From Acidovorax radicis N35 (GTDB lineage Bacteria; Pseudomonadota; Gammaproteobacteria; Burkholderiales; Burkholderiaceae_C), in the NCBI RefSeq assembly GCF_000204195.1, contig NZ_AFBG01000015.1:62001-126000 (forward strand): 64,000 bases of DNA, given 5' to 3'. This document shows, in pieces, positions 9,053-17,286 of the stretch. The notes beneath the pieces are model-generated. The model was not told the origin of the DNA. It made no database searches and saw only the letters and a program-made list of their open reading frames with translations. The stretch's first letter is position 1. Each line of letters begins with the position of its first letter. The translations under genes were made by a program, and so were the position numbers.

Positions 9053-10030
9053 TTACTGCACCGCGTCGATGCGCTTGACCATGTCCTGGAGCTTGGGGTC
9101 CTTCAGGAACTTGTCGTAGACGGGCTTCATGGCTGTCTTGAAGGCTGCCTTGTCGATCTCGACGATCTGCGCGCCGCCGGCCTTCACCGTGGCCAGGGAC
9201 TTTTCTTCACGCTCGTCCCAGATCTTGCGCATGAAACCCACCGATTCCTTGGCTGCAGCGCGGATGGCCTTTTGCTCATCGGCGCTCAGGGTGTCCCACA
9301 CGCGCTTGCTGAACAGCAGGATCTCCGGCGCCATCGAGTGCTCGGTCTTGTTGAAGTACTTGGCCACTTCGAAGTGGCGCGAGCTTTCGTAGCTGGGGTA
9401 GTTGTTCTCGGCAGCGTCCACCAGCCCGGTCTTGAGCGCGGTGTAGACCTCGCCGAACGGCATGGGGGTGGCGTTGGCGCCCATGGCTTCGAGCAGCGAC
9501 ACCCAAAGATCGCTCTGCTGCACACGCACCTTCAGGCCCTTGACGTCGGCCAGGGTCTTGACCGGTTTCTTGACGGTGTAGATCGAGCGGGCGCCGGAGT
9601 CATAGAACGCGAGGCCGACGAAGCCTTGCGATTCGCAGTCCTTCAGGATCTCGTCGCCGATGGCGCCATCGAGCACCTTGCGCATGTGTTCCTTGTCGCG
9701 GAACAGGAAAGGCATGGTGGGCACCATGGTCGCAGGGCAGATGTTGTTCATCGGCGCGACGTTCACACGCGTCATGGCAATCGCACCCAGCTTGGTCTGC
9801 TCGATGGTGTCCTTCTCGATGCCCAGGGAGCCCTTGGCATACACCTTGATGCTGTGCTTGCCGCCCGTGGCCTTGGACAGCGTCTCGCCCATGTGGCGCA
9901 CGGCCAGCACGGTGGGGTAGTCCTCTGGGTGGATGTCCGACGAGCGGAACTCCGTGGCCTGCGCAGCCAGGCCGCCGAACAGGACGCTGGCAGCCAATGC
10001 GACGCGGCCAAACAGATGGGGGATTTTCAT
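9053..10030 (-). CDS. dctP: TRAP transporter solute-binding protein (DctP)
   Basis: The 325-residue periplasmic protein captures the substrate for the DctQM permease. A signal peptide spans residues 1-25 with cleavage after AQA. The two Arg residues that commonly clamp the carboxylate of the ligand in this family appear at about 148 (SGARSIY) and 169 (LKVRVQQSD), and a conserved AAENNYPSY segment follows. It is the first transport gene after the lactonase, 57 bases downstream. Given the adjacent uronate dehydrogenase and galactarate dehydratase, a uronate or aldarate is the likely ligand. Confidence 0.92.
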   Translation of the reverse strand: MKIPHLFGRVALAASVLFGGLAAQATEFRSSDIHPEDYPTVLAVRHMGETLSKATGGKHSIKVYAKGSLGIEKDTIEQTKLGAIAMTRVNVAPMNNICPATMVPTMPFLFRDKEHMRKVLDGAIGDEILKDCESQGFVGLAFYDSGARSIYTVKKPVKTLADVKGLKVRVQQSDLWVSLLEAMGANATPMPFGEVYTALKTGLVDAAENNYPSYESSRHFEVAKYFNKTEHSMAPEILLFSKRVWDTLSADEQKAIRAAAKESVGFMRKIWDEREEKSLATVKAGGAQIVEIDKAAFKTAMKPVYDKFLKDPKLQDMVKRIDAVQ

Positions 10031-10087
10031 GGTTGTCTCCTGGGTTGAAGTGTTGTGAATTGGGGAGAGTTCCGGGGCCTGTTGTCC

Positions 10088-10996
10088 TCAGGCGCTCCGA
10101 TAGGGTGTTTCCGGCAACCCCGCCACACCGGGCCGGGTGGCAAAGAGGGCGCCGCCGAGCGCCACGTCGTCGCCCTGCGGCTGCCCGGGGCGGATGGAGG
10201 TGATGAACAGCACATCCAGCCCCGGGCCGCCGAAGCTGCACATCGAGGGCTTGCTGGTGGGCACTGTGATGGAACGGTCCAGGCGGCCGTCGGGCGTGAA
10301 GCGGTGCACCACGCCTGCGTCGTTGCCGCAGATCCAGTAGCAGCCGTCGGCATCCACCGCGCCGCCGTCGGGCCGGCCGGGCAGATCACGCATGTCCACA
10401 AACAGCGAGCGCTCACCCAGAGACCCATCGTCGTGCAATGGCAGCTGCCAGATCTGCTGCACGCTCGGGTGGCTGTCGCTCAGGTACATGGTCTTGCCGT
10501 CGGGGCTGAAGCCCAGGCCGTTTTGCGTGATCAGGCCTTGCACCTGCGGTGCCGACAGGCCGCGCTGTGCGTCCATGCGGTACAGGCTGCCTGCAGGCTG
10601 AGCCAGCGACATGTCGCGCACCATGGTGCCCGCCCAGAAGCGGCCCCGGCGGTCGCAGCGGCCGTCGTTGAAGCGCATGCCGGGCTGGGGGTGGTCCACG
10701 CCTGCCAGCAGCGTGGCGGCCAGCGCGCCCGAGGCATCGGGCCGCAGGTGGAACACGCCCGTGTCCATGCCGGCGATCAAGCCACCGGCCGAATGCAGCG
10801 CGATGCAGGCGGGCCGTTCGCTGGTCTCCCAGCTTTGCACGTGCTGGTCCGCATAGGTCCAGCGGTGCAGCTTGCGGCCTTCGATGTCCACCCAGTAAAG
10901 CGCCTGCTCGGCAGGGCTCCACACCGGACTTTCGCCCACCTGGTCGCGGTGGTCGGGCAGCAGCAGGTCCACGGAAGGCGTCATCGGGGCGCTCAT
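10088..10996 (-). CDS. SMP-30/gluconolactonase-family lactonase
   Basis: The 302-residue six-bladed propeller enzyme probably hydrolyses the aldarolactone made by the adjacent uronate dehydrogenase. The metal site of the family is visible: Glu in GESPVW near residue 21, Asn in TQNGLGFSPD near residue 155, and Asp in RPDGGAVD near residue 210. The ATG at 10996 overlaps the TGA of udh by four bases (ATGA), which argues for translational coupling and fixes the start; the longer open frame upstream is antisense shadow of udh. An ATG four codons later is possible. Confidence 0.9.
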   Translation of the reverse strand: MSAPMTPSVDLLLPDHRDQVGESPVWSPAEQALYWVDIEGRKLHRWTYADQHVQSWETSERPACIALHSAGGLIAGMDTGVFHLRPDASGALAATLLAGVDHPQPGMRFNDGRCDRRGRFWAGTMVRDMSLAQPAGSLYRMDAQRGLSAPQVQGLITQNGLGFSPDGKTMYLSDSHPSVQQIWQLPLHDDGSLGERSLFVDMRDLPGRPDGGAVDADGCYWICGNDAGVVHRFTPDGRLDRSITVPTSKPSMCSFGGPGLDVLFITSIRPGQPQGDDVALGGALFATRPGVAGLPETPYRSA

Positions 10997-11811
10997 TCGA
11001 AAGGGCCGGTGCGCACGAAGGGACCGCCCTGGTAGATCACGGCGGGGTCGGTCAGGTCGGGGTGGGGGTCGGCGGCCTCGACCTTGGCGCGGAAGGGCTC
11101 GGAGCTGTCCTGCGGGCGGTAGCCGATGTGGCGCGCCAGGGTGTTGTCCCACCAGGTGGTGGTGTTGTCGCCCATGCCGTAGATGGTGCTGTGGCCCACG
11201 ACCGGCGCGGTCAGGCTGGCGACGACCAGGCGCTCCAGGTCGTCGTAGCTCATCCAGGTGGCCAGCATGCGGCGGTTGCGCGGCTCTGGGAACGAGGAGC
11301 CTATGCGCAGGCACACGGTCTCGATGCCGTAGCGGTCGAAATAGAAACGCGAGAGGTCTTCGCCAAACGCTTTGGACAGGCCGTACAGGCCGTCGGGGCG
11401 GGCAGGGTCGTCCAGAGCAACCACTTCGTCCTGGCGATAGAAGCCGGTGACGTGGTTGGAGCTGGCGAACACCACGCGCTTGACGCCCTGCTTGCGGGCG
11501 GCCTCGTACAGGTTGTATGCGCCGACGATGTTGGCCTGCAGGATCAGGTCCCAGGGCTGCTCGGTGGACACGCCGCCCAGGTGGATCACGGCATCCACGC
11601 CGTCCAGCAGGCTGAGCACGGCGCCTGCATCTTCCAGCCGCGCGGGGCGCACTTCCTCGCCCTCCGCCTCAACACCCAGGTCTGCGATGTCCGACAGGCG
11701 CAGCGTGGTGCAGTAGGCCTTCAGGCGCGAGCGCAACTCCTGGCCCAACCCTCCGGCAGCCCCGGTCAATAGCAGGCGTTGGAAACGGATGGGCGTCGGA
11801 TGGCAAGGCAT
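10993..11811 (-). CDS. udh: uronate dehydrogenase (NAD-dependent)
   Basis: The 272-residue short-chain dehydrogenase resembles the characterised Agrobacterium Udh along its length (265 residues). It oxidises D-galacturonate and D-glucuronate to the aldarolactone with NAD+. The Rossmann GAAGGLG motif lies at about residues 17-23, VIHLGGVS near 75-82, FASSNH near 115-120, and the YxxxK pair is Tyr143 and Lys147 (DGLYGLSK). It is the first gene of the minus-strand operon and faces the GntR regulator across 126 bases. The ATG at 11811 has only a weak ribosome site upstream. Confidence 0.92.
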   Translation of the reverse strand: MPCHPTPIRFQRLLLTGAAGGLGQELRSRLKAYCTTLRLSDIADLGVEAEGEEVRPARLEDAGAVLSLLDGVDAVIHLGGVSTEQPWDLILQANIVGAYNLYEAARKQGVKRVVFASSNHVTGFYRQDEVVALDDPARPDGLYGLSKAFGEDLSRFYFDRYGIETVCLRIGSSFPEPRNRRMLATWMSYDDLERLVVASLTAPVVGHSTIYGMGDNTTTWWDNTLARHIGYRPQDSSEPFRAKVEAADPHPDLTDPAVIYQGGPFVRTGPFE

Positions 11812-11871
11812 GGCAGTTACAAAGGCTGAGGTTCTTGGTACAGTGGCGACAGATTCTGTTGAACGTCATCA

Positions 11872-11884
11872 GTTGTCGTACAAC
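11872..11884. promoter_or_regulatory. palindromic GntR/FadR-type operator in the udh-gntR gap
   Basis: GTTGT (11872-11876), CGT, ACAAC (11880-11884) is a perfect 13-base palindrome, matching the TTGTnnnACAA type of site used by FadR-subfamily GntR regulators. It lies between the divergent udh and gntR genes. A related pair of half sites precedes the aldehyde dehydrogenase at 12776-12795. Confidence 0.6.
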
Positions 11885-11938
11885 GAAGAGCAATGTACCG
11901 CTTCTGCCCCCGGCGCCCCATAGGGATAACACCAAGAA

Positions 11939-12667
11939 ATGACCACCGATACCCTGCTTCGCCGCAAGCCCCGCACCCTGGCCCTGGAGCTTGTCGAATC
12001 CCTGGGAGACCGCATCCGCGACGGCCGCCTGGCACTGGGCGACAAGCTGCCCACCGAGGCGGCCATCATGGCCGAGTTCAGCGTGAGCCGCACCGTGGTG
12101 CGCGAGGCGATTTCCAAGCTGCAGGCCTCTGGCCTGGTGGAAACGCGCCACGGCATCGGCACCTTTGTCCTGGGGCTGGGCCAGGCGCCCGGCTTCAAGA
12201 TCACCCCCGACCAGTTCAGCACACTGCGCGACGTGATTGCCGTGCTGGAGCTGCGCATCGGCGTCGAAACCGAGGCGGCGGCACTGGCCTCCCAGCGCCG
12301 TACCGAAGCCAACCTGAAAGCCATGCGCGAGGCGCTGGACGCCGTGGCTGCCGCCGTGGATGCGGGCCGCGACGCTGTGGCGGCGGACTTCCAGTTCCAC
12401 CTGGAAATCGCACGCGCCACGCAGAACAGCCATTTCGCCGAACTGATGGGCACGCTGGGCAGCATGATCATTCCGCGCGCTCGCCTGGCCGCCATGGATT
12501 CGGTCAACGACGAGCGACGCCAGTACCTGCGCCGGGTCAACGGCGAGCATGAAAGCATCTATGACGCCATCGTGGGCCAGGACCCCGACGGCGCCCGGGC
12601 CGCCATGCGCACACACCTGGCCAACAGCCGCGAACGCCGGCGGCGTGCGCAGGCCGAAGCGAGCTGA
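11939..12667 (+). CDS. GntR-family (FadR subfamily, FCD domain) transcription regulator
   Basis: The 242-residue protein has an N-terminal winged helix at about residues 12-78 (DKLPTEAAIMAEFSVSRTVVREAI, GIGTFV) and an all-helical FCD ligand-binding domain at about residues 98-230. In the FCD domain the metal-ligand pattern is suggested by Glu/Asp near 103, His in DFQFHLEIA near 148 and His in NGEHESIYDAI near 213. FCD regulators of uronate and sugar-acid operons are usually repressors released by a pathway intermediate. Position and paired operators suggest it controls the udh operon and the downstream KGSADH gene. The ligand is unknown. Confidence 0.9.
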   Translation: MTTDTLLRRKPRTLALELVESLGDRIRDGRLALGDKLPTEAAIMAEFSVSRTVVREAISKLQASGLVETRHGIGTFVLGLGQAPGFKITPDQFSTLRDVIAVLELRIGVETEAAALASQRRTEANLKAMREALDAVAAAVDAGRDAVAADFQFHLEIARATQNSHFAELMGTLGSMIIPRARLAAMDSVNDERRQYLRRVNGEHESIYDAIVGQDPDGARAAMRTHLANSRERRRRAQAEAS

Positions 12668-12988
12668 ATCGCCCTACACGCTCGCCGCTCCTTGATGAAC
12701 TGGGTGAATCCGAAGGAAGGCGAGGTGCCCGTTTGTTCCATCAGTAGTTACCCGAAATCCAAGGGATCTCCTTATGTTGTACGATGACATACAACGCAAT
12801 TTGACACGGCACGGCACGCTCGCGGGCTGCGGCACCTTCCAAGGCACCAGGATGTGCCGGTAGCGAGGCATCGCAGCGCACATTGAAAGACTTTCTGGGT
12901 GCCAGAGCCTGCTTGCGCTGCGCAACATGCGCGCTCGGCATGCGACCGCCCTTTTTCTCAACCCCCTCCTCCTAACCACCACACCACC
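12668..12988. promoter_or_regulatory. 321-base regulatory gap before the KGSADH gene
   Basis: No convincing coding sequence is present; a 30-codon ATG frame at 12695 lacks a ribosome site. The gap holds the operator-like inverted repeat at 12776-12795 and a TTGACA at 12801-12806, but no good -10 hexamer at 16 to 18 bases from it, so the promoter position is uncertain. The 180 bases between the operator and the start codon could carry a long 5' leader; I see no riboswitch in it. Confidence 0.5.
12776..12795. promoter_or_regulatory. second GTTGTA/TACAAC operator, upstream of KGSADH
   Basis: GTTGTA (12776-12781) and TACAAC (12790-12795) form an inverted repeat with an eight-base spacer. The half sites are the same as in the palindrome between udh and gntR, although the spacing differs. 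It is a plausible second site for the same GntR regulator. Confidence 0.5.
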
Positions 12989-14428
12989 ATGCATGCAAAC
13001 CTGATTGGCGGCGCCTGGACCGACGGCGTCCGCACTTACCAAAACACCAACCCCTCCGACACGCGCGACGTGATCGGCGACTACGCCGTGGCCAGCCGCG
13101 AGCAAACCCTGGAAGCCGTGTCAGCGGCGCATGCGGCTTTCCCCGCGTGGAGCCTGTCCACGCCCCAGCAGCGTTTTGACATCCTGGACGCAGTGGGCAA
13201 CGAGATCATTGCGCGCAAGGCCGAGCTGGGCGACCTGCTCGCCCGCGAAGAAGGCAAGACCCTGCCCGAAGCCATCGGCGAAGTGGGCCGCGCGGCCGCC
13301 ATCTTCAAGTTCTTTGCGGGCGAGGCGCTGCGCCCCGGCGGCGAGTTGATCCCGTCGGTGCGCCCGGGTGTGGGCATCGAGATCACGCGCGAGCCACTGG
13401 GCGTGATCGGCATCATCACGCCGTGGAACTTCCCCATTGCCATCCCAGCCTGGAAGATCGCGCCCGCGCTTGCCTACGGCAACTGCGTGGTGTTCAAGCC
13501 CGCCGAAGTGGTGCCGGGCTCCGCCTGGGCGCTGGCCGACATCCTGCACCGCGCGGGCCTCCCAGCCGGCGTGTTCAACCTGGTGATGGGCCGCGGCGCT
13601 GAAGTGGGCCAGGTGCTGCTGGAAGACGAGCGCATTGCCGGCGTGAGCTTCACCGGATCGGTGGGCACGGGCCAGCGCGTGGCCGCGGCCTGCGTGCCGC
13701 GCGGCGCCAAGGTGCAATTGGAGATGGGCGGCAAGAACCCCTTCGTGGTGCTCGATGACGCCGACCTGGCCGTGGCCGTGGGCGCTGCCGTCAACAGCGG
13801 TTTCTTCTCGACCGGCCAGCGCTGCACCGCCAGCAGCCGCGTGATCGTGACCGAAGGCATCCACGACCGCTTCGTGGCCGCCGTGATCGAGAAGATGAAA
13901 ACCCTGAAGGTCGACGACGCCCGCAAGGCCGGCACCGACATCGGGCCCGTGGTGGACGACCGCCAGCTGGCGCAAGACCTGGAATACATCGGCATCGGCC
14001 AGCAGGAAGGCGCCAAGCTCGCCTTCGGCGGCGAAGCCCTGGAGAAGAACGCCGATGGCGCGCCCGGCTACTACATGCGCCCCGCCCTGTTCACCGAAAC
14101 CACGCCTGGCATGCGCATCAACCGCGAAGAGATCTTTGGCCCCGTGGTGAGCGTGCAGCGCGTGAAGAACTACGACGAAGCGCTGGCCCTGGCCAACGAC
14201 ACGCAGTTTGGCCTCGCCAGCGGCATCGCCACCACCAGCCTCAAGCACGCCACCCACTTCAAGCGCCACGCGCAAGCCGGCATGGTGATGGTGAACCTGC
14301 CCACGGCCGGCGTGGACTACCACGTGCCGTTTGGCGGCCGCAAGAGCAGCAGCTACGGCCCGCGCGAGCAGGGACGTTACGCCGCCGAGTTCTACACGAC
14401 GGTGAAGACGGCGTACACGCAGGCATAA
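12989..14428 (+). CDS. 2-oxoglutarate semialdehyde (2,5-dioxovalerate) dehydrogenase, first copy
   Basis: The 479-residue NAD(P)-dependent aldehyde dehydrogenase matches the sugar-acid KGSADH type that turns 2-oxoglutarate semialdehyde into 2-oxoglutarate. The catalytic pair is Glu245 (QLEMGGKN) and Cys279 (STGQRCTASS), with NAD-binding PWNFP at about residues 145-149 and FTGSVGTG near 221. The ATG at 12989 aligns with the second copy at 22736; the in-frame extension to 12899 has no ribosome site or homology. It is the last step of the uronate/aldarate route encoded on the other side of the GntR gene. A second, closely similar copy serves the pentonate operon. Confidence 0.88.
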   Translation: MHANLIGGAWTDGVRTYQNTNPSDTRDVIGDYAVASREQTLEAVSAAHAAFPAWSLSTPQQRFDILDAVGNEIIARKAELGDLLAREEGKTLPEAIGEVGRAAAIFKFFAGEALRPGGELIPSVRPGVGIEITREPLGVIGIITPWNFPIAIPAWKIAPALAYGNCVVFKPAEVVPGSAWALADILHRAGLPAGVFNLVMGRGAEVGQVLLEDERIAGVSFTGSVGTGQRVAAACVPRGAKVQLEMGGKNPFVVLDDADLAVAVGAAVNSGFFSTGQRCTASSRVIVTEGIHDRFVAAVIEKMKTLKVDDARKAGTDIGPVVDDRQLAQDLEYIGIGQQEGAKLAFGGEALEKNADGAPGYYMRPALFTETTPGMRINREEIFGPVVSVQRVKNYDEALALANDTQFGLASGIATTSLKHATHFKRHAQAGMVMVNLPTAGVDYHVPFGGRKSSSYGPREQGRYAAEFYTTVKTAYTQA

Positions 14429-14489
14429 AGCCAGCGCAAGCGCCCGGACCGGGCGGCGCACCACTGGTGCGCGGTGAAAATGTGGTCAA

Positions 14490-14552
14490 AATGGCTGCTA
14501 GCGCTTATCTATAAAGCGCTAGCAGCTATTTTTTTGATAGCAATATTCATTT
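14490..14552. repeat. dispersed palindrome, copy 1 (13-bp perfect stem)
   Basis: GCTGCTAGCGCTT (14494-14506) is repeated in inverse at 14514-14526 with a seven-base loop, followed by a run of seven T and the tail GATAGCAATATTCAT. It lies between the convergent KGSADH and LysR genes and can serve as a terminator for the former. Related copies are at 37.05, 41.91, 59.70 and 62.02 kb. Confidence 0.75.
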
Positions 14553-14612
14553 CTCTACAAATGGGGTTTTAGGCAAGGCGCCAGCGGCCCCTGGCCATCC
14601 AGCGATGGGCTC

Positions 14613-15551
14613 TTACCCCTCTTGGGAGGGGGCGTGCAGAAGCTCAAGAAACCGGGCAGCGGCCTTGCCCACGGGCCGGTCGCTGCGCACGATGCTCCCA
14701 TAGGCAGCCAACCGGTGGCTGATGGTGTAGGGCAGTATTTTGAGCAGCCCGTGGGCCTGATAACGGCTGGCGCTGGACTCGGGAATCACCGCGATCATCT
14801 GTGTCTTGAAGATGAGGTTGGTGGTGGTCAGGATGGACGAGGTCTCGATCAGCCCACTGTGAAAGCCAGCGTGGTGGTCCCGGAACTCCTGGTCAAGCAC
14901 TTCGCGCATCGGGCTGCCGTGCGGCTGCAGGATCCACGGAAACTGCAGCATGTCCTCAAACAGCACTCGCTTGCGCCCCACCAGCGGGTGGTCGGTGGCC
15001 ACGACGATGGACAGAGGCTCCTCGCCGATCGGCCGAAAAAGCAGGTTGTCACGCACCGGGCCCAGCATGCGCCCGATGACCAGGTCCAGTGCGCCTTCGC
15101 GCATCTGGTCGACCAGCCGGTCGCTGGTGTCCACTGAAATTTCAATGGACAGCAGCGGGTAGTCCTCTTTCAGCCGAATCAGCGTGTCCGTGAGCTGCTC
15201 GGGCGAAGCCGCCATGATGGAGCCGATGCACAGCTTGCCAGCGCCTCCCAGGCGCAGGGCCTGGAGCTCCCGGTTCAGCGCCTCCATGGTGCCGCGCATG
15301 CCGCGAAACGTGCCCATCACCGCCTGCCCTGCCGCATTGAGCTGCAGGCCACGCCCCACCCGATCAAACAGCCGCTGGCCCAGCGCGTCCTCCAGTTCGT
15401 GAAGCATCTTGGTCGCCGCAGGCTGGGTCATGCCCATGCGCTGGGAGGCGGCATGCAGGGTGCGGTGCTCGTCAATCGCCAACAGCAACGCCACCTGCCG
15501 CATTCGCAAGCGATTGAGCAATTGGGAAGTGGTGTCGGTGGTCTGCTCCAT
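14613..15551 (-). CDS. LysR-family transcription regulator (GbpR-like)
   Basis: The 312-residue protein has an N-terminal helix-turn-helix at about residues 16-74 (ALLLAIDEHRTLHAAS, MTQPAATKMLHELED) and a two-lobed periplasmic-binding-like effector domain from about residue 100. Divergent LysR genes of the GbpR type control sugar transport and sugar-acid operons in Azospirillum and Agrobacterium; this one faces such an operon. The ATG at 15551 is used, with GGGG seven bases upstream; a TTG four codons earlier is the alternative. The gap to the operon contains a LysR-like inverted repeat. The inducer is unknown but should be the sugar or acid of the operon. Confidence 0.9.
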   Translation of the reverse strand: MEQTTDTTSQLLNRLRMRQVALLLAIDEHRTLHAASQRMGMTQPAATKMLHELEDALGQRLFDRVGRGLQLNAAGQAVMGTFRGMRGTMEALNRELQALRLGGAGKLCIGSIMAASPEQLTDTLIRLKEDYPLLSIEISVDTSDRLVDQMREGALDLVIGRMLGPVRDNLLFRPIGEEPLSIVVATDHPLVGRKRVLFEDMLQFPWILQPHGSPMREVLDQEFRDHHAGFHSGLIETSSILTTTNLIFKTQMIAVIPESSASRYQAHGLLKILPYTISHRLAAYGSIVRSDRPVGKAAARFLELLHAPSQEG

Positions 15552-15594
15552 TGATAACCCCAAGGAATCATTTAATCAAATAGTTTCAATATAC

Positions 15595-15613
15595 AGGAAT
15601 CAGTCACATTCCT
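15595..15613. promoter_or_regulatory. inverted repeat AGGAAT-N7-ATTCCT, candidate LysR site
   Basis: AGGAAT (15595-15600) and ATTCCT (15608-15613) are exact inverse copies around a seven-base spacer, in the gap between the LysR gene and the ABC operon. A further GGAATCA lies at 15564-15570, 32 bases away, giving the two-site arrangement common for LysR regulators. Assignment is an inference. Confidence 0.5.
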
Positions 15614-15646
15614 AAGATCGGCCGCATACCAATAAAGGAGACAGAC

Positions 15647-15769
15647 ATGAGCAAGCTCTCATGGCAGCGAAAGGCGGACGCAGCCACAGGCGCAACGGCC
15701 TGTACTGGCAAGCCCTCGCCGGCCCCGGTCGAACGCCGATCCACACGCCTGGCAAAGGAACTGTCGTGA
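15647..15769 (+). CDS. 40-residue small ORF coupled to the sugar ABC ATPase
   Basis: A short frame starts with ATG at 15647, eight bases or so after a strong AAAGGAG ribosome site, and ends with TGA at 15767-15769. Its stop overlaps the GTG start of the ABC ATPase by four bases (GTGA). The product begins MSKLSWQRKADAA, has a Cys, several Pro and a basic C-terminal half ending in RLAKELS. There is no signal peptide or membrane segment. I do not recognise it. The good ribosome site and the overlap suggest it is translated, either as a leader that couples translation to the ATPase, as a small protein, or as the remnant of a longer gene. Confidence 0.5.
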   Translation: MSKLSWQRKADAATGATACTGKPSPAPVERRSTRLAKELS

Positions 15770-17286
15770 GCCCACCCATGCTCTCCATCAGCCACCTGAG
15801 CAAGCGCTTTGGCGGTACCCAGGCCGTGGACGACGTCTCGCTGGACCTGCATGCCGGTGAGATTCTTGCCCTGCTGGGCGAGAACGGCGCTGGAAAATCC
15901 ACGCTCATCAAAATCCTCGCCGGGGTCTACAGCCAGGACAGTGGCAGCATCACCCTGCAGGGGCGCCCCGAAAGCGCCTGGCGTGGCCAGACACACGACC
16001 GGCATGCCATGGCGTTCATCCACCAGGACCTGGGTCTCGTGGAATGGATGACGGTGGCAGAGAACGTGGCCATCGGCATGGGGTTTCCCCGCCGCCACGG
16101 GCTGTTCATCGACTGGAAGCAGGCGCAGGCCAATGCGCGCCGCGTGCTGTCGCATGTGGGCTGCGACATCGACCCCATGCGCCGCGTCTTCACGCTGACC
16201 CGCACTGAAAAGTCCCTGCTCGCCATCGGCCGGGCGCTCGACACCAATGCCCGTGTGCTGGTGCTGGATGAACCCACGGCCAGTCTCCCCATGGCCGACG
16301 TACAGCGCATGTTCCAGTTGCTGCGCCAACTGCGCGCCAAAGGGGTGGCGATGGTCTACGTGTCGCACCGGCTCGACGAGGTCATGGACATTTCCGACCG
16401 CGCCGCCGTCATGCGCGACGGCAAGCTGGTGGGAGTGCGCCACACGGCCGAGACCAACGAACACGCGCTGGTCGAACTCATCGTGGGCCGCAAGTTCGAA
16501 GTGCCCACCCGCAAGGCCAGCAGCGCCACGCAGCAAGTGGTCCTCCAACTACAGGACGTGTACACCGCCAACGCCGGCCCGGTCACGCTGACCGCCCATC
16601 GTGGAGAGGTGCTGGGCCTCATCGGCCTGCGCGATGCCGGGCACGAGGCGATCAGCCGCGCACTGTTTGGCCTGTCAGACCTGGCGGGCGGGCAGATCGC
16701 GCTCAACGGCCAGCGCATCGCGCCACGCAACCCGGCGCAGGCCATTGCACTGGGCGTGGCGTTGGTCGCGGCAGACCGGATCGAAGAAAACCTGGCACCC
16801 ACCTTGTCGGTGCAGGAAAACCTGTTTCCCAACCCGGGGCTGGTGCTGGGCCGGCTGCTGGCACGGCTGACGCGACGCACCGAACACACCCAGGCGCAAG
16901 GCCTGATCCAGCGGTTTGACGTGAACCCACCCGCGCCCCACGCGGACATCCAGAACCTCAGCGGCGGCAACCAGCAAAAGGTGGTGCTGGCGCGCTGGAT
17001 GCATCTGAACAAACCGCTCCTCATCCTGGAAGAGCCCACCGCCGGTGTCGATGTCGGCGCCAAGCAGCAGATCTACGCCATCTTGCACGCCCAGGCTTGC
17101 GCCGGTGCCTGTGTGCTGGTGGTCTCTACCGACTTTGAAGAGGTGGCCAACGTCTGCAACCGCGCACTGGTGTTTCGCGACGGCCGCGTCGCCACCGAGC
17201 TGTCAGGCGATGCCCTCACGGTGGCGGGCCTGCTGGTGGCTGCGTCAGGTCAACCTTCCCCACTTTCCACAGAGGCCACAGCATGA
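15766..17286 (+). CDS. sugar ABC transporter ATP-binding protein (MglA/RbsA type)
   Basis: The 506-residue protein has two ABC domains, as in ribose/galactose/arabinose importers. Domain 1 has Walker A GENGAGKST (about residues 41-49) and Walker B VLVLDEPTAS; domain 2 has the usual degenerate Walker A (GLRDAGHEA), the signature LSGGNQQK and Walker B LILEEPTAG. The signature of domain 1 is atypical (TLTRTEKSLLAIG instead of LSxGQxQ), and the second Walker B has Glu where Asp is usual. The GTG at 15766 is chosen because AAAGGA precedes it by six bases and it overlaps the stop of the small ORF; the frame is open upstream to 15661 but without support. It provides ATP hydrolysis at the inner membrane for sugar uptake. 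Confidence 0.9.
   Translation: MSPPMLSISHLSKRFGGTQAVDDVSLDLHAGEILALLGENGAGKSTLIKILAGVYSQDSGSITLQGRPESAWRGQTHDRHAMAFIHQDLGLVEWMTVAENVAIGMGFPRRHGLFIDWKQAQANARRVLSHVGCDIDPMRRVFTLTRTEKSLLAIGRALDTNARVLVLDEPTASLPMADVQRMFQLLRQLRAKGVAMVYVSHRLDEVMDISDRAAVMRDGKLVGVRHTAETNEHALVELIVGRKFEVPTRKASSATQQVVLQLQDVYTANAGPVTLTAHRGEVLGLIGLRDAGHEAISRALFGLSDLAGGQIALNGQRIAPRNPAQAIALGVALVAADRIEENLAPTLSVQENLFPNPGLVLGRLLARLTRRTEHTQAQGLIQRFDVNPPAPHADIQNLSGGNQQKVVLARWMHLNKPLLILEEPTAGVDVGAKQQIYAILHAQACAGACVLVVSTDFEEVANVCNRALVFRDGRVATELSGDALTVAGLLVAASGQPSPLSTEATA

Noticed and set aside
12695-12787. ATG frame of 30 codons in the gap before the KGSADH gene
   Set aside because: No ribosome site, and it runs into the operator-like repeat; likely chance.
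12801-12806. TTGACA as a clear sigma-70 promoter before the KGSADH gene
   Set aside because: No acceptable -10 hexamer at the right distance; kept only as a remark in the gap description.
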